In this document: positions 8,510 to 15,679 of the stretch, piece by piece
Layout: each line of letters begins with the position of its first letter
How positions within the stretch are numbered: the stretch's first letter is position 1
NCBI RefSeq assembly: GCF_023757625.1
Contig: NZ_JALGBZ010000001.1
Coordinates: 434,001 to 498,000, forward strand
Reading direction: 5' to 3'
Source of the DNA: Halomonas sp. S3-1-1
GTDB taxonomy: Bacteria > Pseudomonadota > Gammaproteobacteria > Pseudomonadales > Halomonadaceae
Length of the DNA stretch: 64,000 nt
Program-made: the position numbers and the translations under genes
The notes under the pieces: model-generated
Database searches by the model: none
Told to the model about the DNA's origin: nothing
The model's input: only the letters and a program-made list of their open reading frames with translations

Positions 8510-9496
8510 ATGACAGTCACCAACACACCGCTTAATGTTGTGACCGCCCATAAACAGTTCAGCGAACTCGGCGATATGCCGTCGACGCAAGCGACCAGCG
8601 CGCAGGATCTCTATCCTACACGACTGGCCGAAGCCCCGGCCTCGTTGACCCAGCCCCGACAGGATGCGGTGGTAAAAGGGGGCACGCTCGATGGGCCGCT
8701 ATCCGAAGCGCAGCTTGAAGAGTTCGAGCAAAAGGGCTTTCTATTTATCCCCAACCTGGTTAGCGGCGATGAGTTGGACGCGCTTTGCGATGACATTACC
8801 GAGCTGATGAACCGGGATGAGTTTCGCAACCGCGAGTTCAGCATCACCGAGCCCGAGAGTAACGAAATTCGCTCGCTGTTCGCCGTTCACAAGCTTTCCG
8901 AGCGCTTGGGCGCGCTCGCCTCGGACGAACGTGTCGCCGGTGCGGCGCGCCAGATCATCGGCGACGACCCCTACATTCACCAGTCGCGCATCAATTACAA
9001 GCCGGGCTTTGCGGGAAAAGGGTTCAACTGGCACTCGGACTTTGAAACCTGGCACGCCGAAGACGGCATGCCGCGGATGGACGCAGTTAGCGCTTCGCTC
9101 ATTTTGACCGATAACCACGAGTTCAACGGGCCGCTGATGCTGATTCCCGGCTCGCACAAGGAGTTCGTTCCGTGCTTGGGTGAAACGCCAAAGGATAATC
9201 ATAAAAGCTCGCTGAAAGCCCAGGAAGTGGGCGTGCCGAGCGCCGACGCGCTAAGCGAGCTGGTGGCCAAACACGGCATCGAAGCCCCGAAGGGCAAGGC
9301 TGGCGGGCTGCTGCTGTTCGATTGCAACACGCTGCACGCTTCCAACGCGAACCTCTCGCCGGACCCGCGCAGCAACGTGTTCTTCGTGTTCAACCGTTTG
9401 GATAACCGCTGCGGCGAACCCTTCGCGGCACCCAAACAGCGCCCCGGCTTTCTCGCCCATGGCCCGGATGCCGACTGGTCGCCGCAGTCGGACTAA
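8510..9496 (+). CDS. ectD: Ectoine hydroxylase
   Basis: Fe(II)/2-oxoglutarate dioxygenase converting ectoine to 5-hydroxyectoine, a compatible solute and heat/osmotic protectant, in the cytoplasm. The 328-residue product has the EctD signature WHSDFETWHxEDGMP (residues 174-188). The iron ligands are H175, D177 and H276, and R287 is the likely 2-oxoglutarate contact. A strong AAGGAG precedes the ATG at 8510. The residues just after the signature read RMD where many EctD proteins have xMR. It is not linked to ectABC here, a separation common in Halomonas, and is a single-gene unit closed by two terminators. The long leader suggests its own osmotic or thermal control. Confidence 0.97.
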   Translation: MTVTNTPLNVVTAHKQFSELGDMPSTQATSAQDLYPTRLAEAPASLTQPRQDAVVKGGTLDGPLSEAQLEEFEQKGFLFIPNLVSGDELDALCDDITELMNRDEFRNREFSITEPESNEIRSLFAVHKLSERLGALASDERVAGAARQIIGDDPYIHQSRINYKPGFAGKGFNWHSDFETWHAEDGMPRMDAVSASLILTDNHEFNGPLMLIPGSHKEFVPCLGETPKDNHKSSLKAQEVGVPSADALSELVAKHGIEAPKGKAGGLLLFDCNTLHASNANLSPDPRSNVFFVFNRLDNRCGEPFAAPKQRPGFLAHGPDADWSPQSD

Positions 9497-9507
9497 CCGT
9501 TCTACCA

Positions 9508-9530
9508 GGCCGCTCGCCAAGCGGCCATTT
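9508..9530 (+). terminator. ectD terminator 1
   Basis: Stem GGCCGCT / AGCGGCC with a 5-nt loop, followed by ATTTT, 12 nt after the ectD stop. Confidence 0.7.
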
Positions 9531-9538
9531 TAAGAAGC

Positions 9539-9573
9539 GCCGCTCTCATATAGGTAGATAAGAGCGGCATTTT
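9539..9573 (+). terminator. ectD terminator 2
   Basis: Stem GCCGCTCT / AGAGCGGC with a 14-nt loop and a short T run, directly after the first terminator; a tandem terminator arrangement. Confidence 0.6.
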
Positions 9574-9960
9574 GGCTTTAAAGCGCCACTCGAGGTTTTT
9601 GGTAGGCAAGGGGGATGGGCACTCCTTTAATCAAATACCAGGTGCTCGGATATCCGCTATGTTTACTTGTCTTGCTGTTAGGCAAGGCCCGCCTATGCTG
9701 AAGTGAACGGCTATTATTTCATTTAAAGGCCCCCTGCTTGGGAAAAAACGAGCGGGTGAACGCCTTGACTATTTCTTATGGAAAAGTGAGGTCGCAGCGT
9801 GAAAGCGGAGTCTCTCAAAAGCTGTCGATCGATCGGGCTCAGGGATGAGCGGCCATCCTCTGCCAGAGCAAGGACGTGCTGGCAGCCTCGGTTCAAGACG
9901 AGACCGTCGCGGCATTAAGGCAGAGAGAGCCGTGCCATCGTCGGTCGACGAGAGGTCGCC

Positions 9961-10455
9961 ATGGAAAGCAAGCACCTGTTGAGCTGGCTGCGTAACGCGC
10001 ATGCCATGGAATTAGAGGCCGAGCAGATGCTCGGCGCCCAGGTTCAACGACTCGAACGCTACCCGATTCTGCAACAGCGTATCGAAGAGCATCTTGAAGA
10101 GACAAAAGGGCAGATAAAAAAACTCGAACACTGCATGGGGCTTTTGGATACCGATGCCAAGGATTCCAGCGCGCAGCCAGCAGCACCGCACCACACCCTG
10201 AGCGCTGCCGTGGATGACGATGACGTTGTCAAAAGCAGTATTGCCGCCTACGCATTCGAGCATTTTGAAATCGCCAGCTACAAAGCGATCATCAAGGCGG
10301 CGGATCACGCAAAAGAGGCGGAAATCTCCCAAATTTGCCGCGAAAGTCTCGAGGAAGAAGTGGCCATGGCAACATGGCTCAACAAGCATTTTGATGAAAC
10401 CACGCGCGTCTTTTTGGAGCGCTCCCAAGACGGCACGCTAAACTCTACCGAGTGA
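9961..10455 (+). CDS. DUF892 / YciE-YciF family ferritin-like stress protein
   Basis: A 164-residue, mostly helical protein. The N-terminal segment (LLSWLRNAHAMELEAEQML) and the later AYAFEHFEIASYKAIIKAA and EEEVAMATWLNKH helices carry the spaced Glu/His residues of the DUF892 di-iron four-helix bundle. Members such as E. coli YciF are induced by osmotic and general stress; the biochemical role is poorly defined. A GAGAGG ribosome site precedes ATG 9961. It is a monocistronic unit with its own terminator. Location beside ectD fits a stress context but does not prove co-regulation. Confidence 0.85.
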   Translation: MESKHLLSWLRNAHAMELEAEQMLGAQVQRLERYPILQQRIEEHLEETKGQIKKLEHCMGLLDTDAKDSSAQPAAPHHTLSAAVDDDDVVKSSIAAYAFEHFEIASYKAIIKAADHAKEAEISQICRESLEEEVAMATWLNKHFDETTRVFLERSQDGTLNSTE

Positions 10456-10968
10456 TTCGAATTTTAAAACTTACTTTTTTGCTAAACCTCGGTTTTAGGC
10501 CGAGGTTTGGCTTTTAATTCGTTTGGTTCAAGTGTCTTTAGTTATTGTGGCTCGTTAAGTTGCCGTTGAGTGGTTTTTAAAGCGCACTTGTTTATTGTTT
10601 TGTGCTATTTCGTTGGTCCTGGTAGTTGCTTTTCTACATAAAGATTTTGTTTCAATAACATAAGTTATTATTTTTAATAGCTCTATTCTTTGACAAAGAA
10701 TTCCCGATGCTCAATTATCATCTGCCTGATTTAAAACGCCTGCATGGGTCTTTGATCACCTTGGATAATTGCCGGTTGTTTAATCCTTGTTAAGTTTATC
10801 GGGCGCAAAGGTGTGCGGTTTCCCGTGATGGGCCAGTGTGCTGCTCGCCATGCTTTACCGGACTCGGTTTTACTCGGGCGCGTGAATAATCGCCGTAAAA
10901 TAGAGCGTCCCGATCTACGCAGGCCTTCGGCAGTGCGCAATAAGTAGAATGTTTATGGATACGATTTA
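10456..10968. other. 513-nt intergenic region before the Crp/Fnr regulator
   Basis: The terminator of the DUF892 gene lies at the left end. The rest is AT-rich for the first 200 nt and then closer to genome average. No small gene with a ribosome site was found. The leader presumably carries the regulator's promoter, but no clear Crp/Fnr half-site was recognised. Confidence 0.5.
10484..10516 (+). terminator. Terminator of the DUF892 gene
   Basis: Stem AAACCTCGG / CCGAGGTTT with a 7-nt loop followed by GGCTTTT, 28 nt after the stop codon. Confidence 0.8.
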
Positions 10969-11739
10969 ATGGAAGCAGGTAGCTCTACACCGCTACTCGA
11001 CGATCGCGGTTCCAAGGATAAGCGCATCACGCTCGCTAACACGCTGGGGCTTTACAGCCCTATCGGCGCTTCTTCAAAGAGCCTGTTGGGTAGTATCGGT
11101 GTGAAAACCGTCGCACTGCGCAGGCATCAAAAGCTTTTTTTTCTGCAGGAGGGCAAACCCCGTCTTTTTGTCGTGAAGAAAGGCTGGGTGGGCATTTGTC
11201 AGTCGGTGAAAAATTACGGCCAGGATATCGGCAACGTCTATATGCCCGGCGATATCGTGGGCCTGCGTGAAAGCTTTTTTAATCATCAGGACGTGGCCAT
11301 TCTAGCGCTGCAGCACTGCGAGCTCGAAAGAGTCGCGGCCGAAGATATGCATGCGTTGTTCGAGGCGCACGATGATATAAGAAAGGCGATCATTTCTTAT
11401 GTCATGGTGAACGACAATATCGCCATCGCCCGGCTAAGAAGCTGCACCCACCACAAGGCGGAGGAGCGCGTTGCCCACTACCTGCTGGAAGTCTACGCGC
11501 GCTACCGCTTCAAGCAGGATGGCGATGCCGATACCTTCTCGCTGCCCGTGACCCAGGAAGTGATCGGCGAGCTTCTAGGCATGACCAGCGTCCACGTCAG
11601 CCGCTGCATGACCGCGCTCGAGCAAAAAAAGCTGATCCGTAAAAGCCGCACCGTCGTCAAGCTGCTCGAGCCTGAGCAATTGAAAGAGCAAACCGGCTTC
11701 GACGAGCGCTTGATGTACGGGCACGTCTACATGAGCTGA
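10969..11739 (+). CDS. Crp/Fnr-family transcriptional regulator
   Basis: A 256-residue regulator. A cyclic-nucleotide-binding-type beta roll (about 45-150) is followed by a long dimerisation helix and a Crp-type winged helix-turn-helix (about 185-235; VTQEVIGELLGMTSVHVSRCM). The N-terminal cysteine cluster of oxygen-sensing FNR is absent, and the canonical cAMP-contact motif of CRP is not evident, so the effector is unknown. The ATG at 10969 is used because the only ATG just upstream (10955) meets a stop after four codons; the ribosome site is weak. No obvious operon partner. Confidence 0.88.
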   Translation: MEAGSSTPLLDDRGSKDKRITLANTLGLYSPIGASSKSLLGSIGVKTVALRRHQKLFFLQEGKPRLFVVKKGWVGICQSVKNYGQDIGNVYMPGDIVGLRESFFNHQDVAILALQHCELERVAAEDMHALFEAHDDIRKAIISYVMVNDNIAIARLRSCTHHKAEERVAHYLLEVYARYRFKQDGDADTFSLPVTQEVIGELLGMTSVHVSRCMTALEQKKLIRKSRTVVKLLEPEQLKEQTGFDERLMYGHVYMS

Positions 11740-11895
11740 GCGGCCTGCGAGGCGGCGGATAGCCGTGTGTGGATCGCTGGTAGCCGGCAAAATGGCGGTC
11801 AGCAAAAAAGCGGGGCGAGTTGTTGTGCCGGCGCTCGGGTGGGGTAGACTAGTGCGCCTGCCCAGGCACGTATAACGAGAAGGAGAGTACCCGCC

Positions 11896-12561
11896 ATGCG
11901 TTTTGTTTCCCGGTTTACCGATGGCCAGGAGTTTCCCCACGCGCTGGGTAAAATCGTGTGCGTTGGCCGCAACTACGCCGACCATGCCAAGGAGCTCGAT
12001 AACCCGGTTCCCTCCGAGCCGCTCTTGTTCATCAAGCCGGCGACCAGCGCGGTGGACATCACCCAGCCGCTGGAGCCGCCTTTCTCGCGCGGCGAGGTAC
12101 ATTTTGAAACCGAACTGGCGCTGTTGATCGGCGAGCCGCTGACCCACGCGACTCACGAGCAAGCCGAGCGCGCCGTTGTCGGAATTGGCCTGGCGCTCGA
12201 TCTGACCCTGCGCGACGTGCAGACCAAACTCAAGGAGAAGGGCCACCCTTGGGAGATCGCCAAGGCCTTCGACGGCGCCTGCCCGCTCTCGGCGTTTTTG
12301 CCGCTAAGCCAGGTACCCAACTGGAACGCGCTAACGTTTACTCTCGAGATCAACGGCGAGCAGCGCCAGTACGGCGAAGGCGCGGACATGCTGTTCGCAA
12401 TCCCCACGCTGGTGGCGGAGATGAGCCGCCACTTCACCCTCGAACCGGGCGACGTCGTGCTGACCGGCACGCCGGCTGGCGTCGGCGAGCTGCCCCGCGG
12501 CGCTTCACTCAAACTGACGCTGACCGGCGGGCTCGAGGTCAACACCTCCGTCGTCGAGTAA
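11896..12561 (+). CDS. Fumarylacetoacetate hydrolase (FAH) family protein, YcgM-like
   Basis: A 221-residue single-domain FAH-fold protein. It has the conserved NYADHAKEL start region, the metal-binding E-x-E (HFETELALLIG) and D (LDLTLRDVQ) residues, and the C-terminal GDVVLTGTPAGVG motif. Proteins of this size act as acylpyruvate hydrolases or oxaloacetate decarboxylases/tautomerases; the exact substrate cannot be told. A strong AAGGAGAG ribosome site precedes ATG 11896. It converges on speA and shares a terminator with it. Confidence 0.9.
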   Translation: MRFVSRFTDGQEFPHALGKIVCVGRNYADHAKELDNPVPSEPLLFIKPATSAVDITQPLEPPFSRGEVHFETELALLIGEPLTHATHEQAERAVVGIGLALDLTLRDVQTKLKEKGHPWEIAKAFDGACPLSAFLPLSQVPNWNALTFTLEINGEQRQYGEGADMLFAIPTLVAEMSRHFTLEPGDVVLTGTPAGVGELPRGASLKLTLTGGLEVNTSVVE

Positions 12562-12573
12562 CGGCGCAAACGT

Positions 12574-12612
12574 AAAAAGGGGCCGCCGGCTCAGTGCCGG
12601 CGGCCCCTTTTT
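12574..12612. terminator. Bidirectional terminator between the FAH gene and speA
   Basis: Long perfect stem, AAAAAGGGGCCGCCGGC on the left and its complement on the right with a 5-nt loop, giving an A run before and a T run after, so it can serve both converging genes. Confidence 0.92.
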
Positions 12613-12638
12613 CATGCCTGCAAATTTAATCAGCGGCG

Positions 12639-14558
12639 CTACTCGAGGTAGGTGTAGCCCTCCAGCCCCTCGTTGAGGCTCGCCGCAAAGCGCGCCTGCT
12701 CCGCCTCGGAAAAGCCGCTTTTAGTCAGTTGGTCGAACAGCTTACGTTGCAACACGCGGGCGTCGAAGTTGACGTAGCCCAGCACGTTGGCCACCGAGTC
12801 GCCGGCTTGGGGGTTGGAGAAGACCCACTCGCCGCGCTCGTTGAGCGCAGCATCGACGGAGTCGGTGTCGCCGAACAGGTTGTGTAGGTCGCCGAGAATT
12901 TCCTGATAGGCGCCGACGAGGAAAAAGCCCAGCCAGCGCTCGTTGTCGTCCGGCCATTCGGGCAGCGGCAGGGTGCTCTCGACGCCCTGGCCGTCGACGT
13001 AGCTATCGATACGCCCGTCGGAGTCGCAGGTGATGTCCTGAATCACCGCGCGGCGGGTGGGTGGGGCGTCGAGGCCGGTCAGCGGCAGCACGGGGAAAAT
13101 CTGCTCGATGCCCCAAACGTCCGGCACCGACTGAAACAGCGAGAAGTTGACGAACAGCTTGTCGGCGAGCTTTTCGGCCAGCTCGTCGAGAATCTCGCGG
13201 TGGGCGCGATTGCGGCTGTCGAGCTGACCTTTTAGCCGCGCGCAGGCGGCCATGTAGAGTCGCTCGCCTTGGGCGCGGGCGTCGATGTTGGAAAGCCCCA
13301 GCACGAAGCGCTCGTGCAGCTCGCTCACCGCCTGGAGTACGTCGTGCCACGCCTCGACCAGCACCCGCGGCTCCTGAACTTCCTCGAGCTGGTCGAACAC
13401 CCGCCACAGCGCCTCGACCTGCGGGTCGTCGGTTTGATCGCGCGCCGGCGGCGTGTCGTCGACGCGCTCCTCGCCGATCACGTTGGTGATCAGTACCGCG
13501 TGGTGGGCGGTCAGCGCCCGGCCGGATTCGCTGATCAAGTGCGGCGCGGGCAGATCCGCCTCCTGGCAGAGCTGGGCGAAGGCGTTGACCACGTTGCGGG
13601 CGTACTCGCGCATCGAGTAGTTGACCGAGCAGTCGCTTCTCGAGCGCGTGCCTTCGTAGTCGATGCCTAAACCGCCGCCGACATCCACCGTGTCCACCGG
13701 CGCGCCGAGGGCCACCAGGTTCTGGTAGAAACGGGCGCACTCGCGAAGCCCGCGCTGGATATCGCGAATGTTGGCGATCTGCGAGCCGAGGTGGAAGTGC
13801 ACTAGCTGCAGGCTTTCCAGCGCGTTCTGGCTTTTGAGCGTCTCGACCACCTCGAGAATCTGGCTGGCGGTGAGGCCGAACTTTGATTTCTCGCCGCCGG
13901 TGTTCTGCCACTTACCCTTGCCCACCGAGGCGAGCCGGGCGCGCAGGCCGATGCGCGGGGTGACCTCAAGCTCGCGCGCCTCCTCGAGGATCATCGAAAG
14001 CTCGGAGAGCTTCTCGACCACCAGATACACCTTGTGACCGAGCTTCTCGCCTAAAAGCGCCAGGCGCACGTACTCGCGATCCTTGTAGCCGTTGCACACG
14101 ATCAAGGACGAGCCGGCATCGGAAAGCGCCAGCACGGCGAGAAGCTCCGGCTTGCTGCCTGCCTCGAGCCCCACGCGGCCGCTGCCGCGCTCGGCGGTGG
14201 CCAGTATCTCTTCGACCACGCGGCGCTGCTGGTTCACCTTGATCGGGTAGACCGCGGTGTAGCCGCCAGCGTAATCGGCTTCCTGCATGGCACCGTCGAA
14301 CGCGCTGCAGAGCTGCTCGACCCGGTCGTGAAGAATGTCGCTGAACCGCACCAGCACCGGCAGGCGTAGCCCCGCGGCCTGAAGCTCGCGGGCCAGCGCG
14401 TTGAGCGGCAGCACCGGCCCGTCGATGTCGCTACCCAGCGGCCTGACCAGTGCCTGGCCCTGGTCGTTGACGTCGAAGTAGCCGCTGCCCCACTGGTCGA
14501 TGTTCCAGGTACGGCGGGCGCGCTGGGCGGCGTTCGGGGCGGTCAGCGATTCACTCAT
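12639..14558 (-). CDS. speA: Biosynthetic arginine decarboxylase
   Basis: PLP enzyme turning arginine into agmatine for putrescine synthesis. The 639-residue length and sequence fit SpeA. The PLP lysine lies in YPIKVNQQ (K107), with HFHLGSQ, DVGGGLGIDYEG and SESGRAL motifs of the fold-III decarboxylase barrel and the C-terminal beta domain. Its ATG overlaps the thrB stop by one base (TAATG on the minus strand), so the two genes are translationally coupled, a pairing with no obvious metabolic link beyond amino acid use. It ends before a bidirectional terminator. Confidence 0.97.
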   Translation of the reverse strand: MSESLTAPNAAQRARRTWNIDQWGSGYFDVNDQGQALVRPLGSDIDGPVLPLNALARELQAAGLRLPVLVRFSDILHDRVEQLCSAFDGAMQEADYAGGYTAVYPIKVNQQRRVVEEILATAERGSGRVGLEAGSKPELLAVLALSDAGSSLIVCNGYKDREYVRLALLGEKLGHKVYLVVEKLSELSMILEEARELEVTPRIGLRARLASVGKGKWQNTGGEKSKFGLTASQILEVVETLKSQNALESLQLVHFHLGSQIANIRDIQRGLRECARFYQNLVALGAPVDTVDVGGGLGIDYEGTRSRSDCSVNYSMREYARNVVNAFAQLCQEADLPAPHLISESGRALTAHHAVLITNVIGEERVDDTPPARDQTDDPQVEALWRVFDQLEEVQEPRVLVEAWHDVLQAVSELHERFVLGLSNIDARAQGERLYMAACARLKGQLDSRNRAHREILDELAEKLADKLFVNFSLFQSVPDVWGIEQIFPVLPLTGLDAPPTRRAVIQDITCDSDGRIDSYVDGQGVESTLPLPEWPDDNERWLGFFLVGAYQEILGDLHNLFGDTDSVDAALNERGEWVFSNPQAGDSVANVLGYVNFDARVLQRKLFDQLTKSGFSEAEQARFAASLNEGLEGYTYLE

Positions 14559-15517
14559 TAAGCAGTCACCTCGGGTAGCGGCAGCGCGCCGTGTGCGATG
14601 CGCGCCTTCAAAATGGTGCGAAAACGCTCCGGGTCGTGGGGCGTCAGGTCATGGGCCGGCGGGTCCACGTAAACCACTAACAGCCGCGAAAGCCAGTAGC
14701 GAAGGGCCGTCATGCGTAGCATCACCGGCCACAGCGCGCGCTCGTCATCACTGAACGGGCGGCGGGCCAGGTACGCCCCGAGCACGGCGTCGTAGCGCTC
14801 ACGGTTGAGCGAGCCATCCTCTTCGGTGGCCCAGTCGTTGATCACGATGGCCACGTCGAACAGCAGATCCCCGGTGCAGCCGTTGTAGAGATCTATGATA
14901 CCGCCAAGCGTATCGCCCTCGAACAGCGTGTTGTCGCGAAACAGATCGCCGTGCAGCGCCCCGGTGGGAAGCTCGTCAAACTGATTGAACGCGGCCTCGA
15001 AATCATCGACCTCGTTTTTCATCAGCGTCTGATCTTCCGGGCTCAGGTACCCTAGCACCTTGTGGTGGACCGCCTGCAGCCAGTGAAGATCCCGCGGGTT
15101 GGGGCGCTGGCCGGGAAAGTGCTGGGAGACCACGTGAAGCCGCCCCAGCGCATCGCCCAGCGCTTGGCACTGGGCCAGGTTCGGGTGGGCGGGGTGGCTG
15201 CCCGGCATGCGCGGAAATAAAAGTGCCGGCTTGCCTGCCAGGCTCTGAAGCGCAACGCCTTCCCGGTCGTGTACCGGGCCGGGGACCGGAATGCGGTGCT
15301 CGTCCAGGTAATCCATCAGCTCGACGAAAAACGGCAGCTCCTCGTGCTCGCCCTGCTCGAACAGCGTCAGTACCAGCTCGCGCTGGTCGGTGGTGACGAA
15401 AAAGGTCGAGTTTTCCGTGCCGCCGGCCACGCCCTGGAGCGCGGTGAGCCGGCCTGCGTCGAATTTTTCCAGAAAGGTAGCGACCTGCGCGTCGCCAAGC
15501 GGGGTGAATACTGCCAT
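14558..15517 (-). CDS. thrB: Homoserine kinase (APH-fold, type II ThrB)
   Basis: Phosphorylates homoserine on the way to threonine. The 319-residue protein begins MAVFTPLGDAQVATFLEKFD, the typical start of this family. It carries the kinase-like catalytic loop HGDLFRDNT and the metal-binding IDLYNG, and belongs to the aminoglycoside-phosphotransferase fold rather than the GHMP kinases of enterobacteria. The frame continues upstream to 15607, but family length and the ATG at 15517 fix the start. It is divergent from polA, an order also known in pseudomonads, and coupled to speA downstream. Confidence 0.94.
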   Translation of the reverse strand: MAVFTPLGDAQVATFLEKFDAGRLTALQGVAGGTENSTFFVTTDQRELVLTLFEQGEHEELPFFVELMDYLDEHRIPVPGPVHDREGVALQSLAGKPALLFPRMPGSHPAHPNLAQCQALGDALGRLHVVSQHFPGQRPNPRDLHWLQAVHHKVLGYLSPEDQTLMKNEVDDFEAAFNQFDELPTGALHGDLFRDNTLFEGDTLGGIIDLYNGCTGDLLFDVAIVINDWATEEDGSLNRERYDAVLGAYLARRPFSDDERALWPVMLRMTALRYWLSRLLVVYVDPPAHDLTPHDPERFRTILKARIAHGALPLPEVTA

Positions 15518-15679
15518 CGTTTTCTCGCCCGAATTTTTGAGCGCCCATTGTAGCGAGTCAGCGCGCCACTTGGCAGCGTTAAGACGATTTCCTCGCCGTC
15601 TCTGCATTAGCGCAAAGGAGCGCGTATCATAAGGCCATCCGCATTTTGCGACCGCTACTCATCAATAGGGAACCCGGTT

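Larger units (their letters stand above)
9497..9960. other. 464-nt intergenic region after ectD
   Basis: Contains the tandem ectD terminators at its left end. The remaining 390 nt must hold the promoter of the DUF892 gene. No open frame with a ribosome binding site and no convincing operator was seen. Confidence 0.5.
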
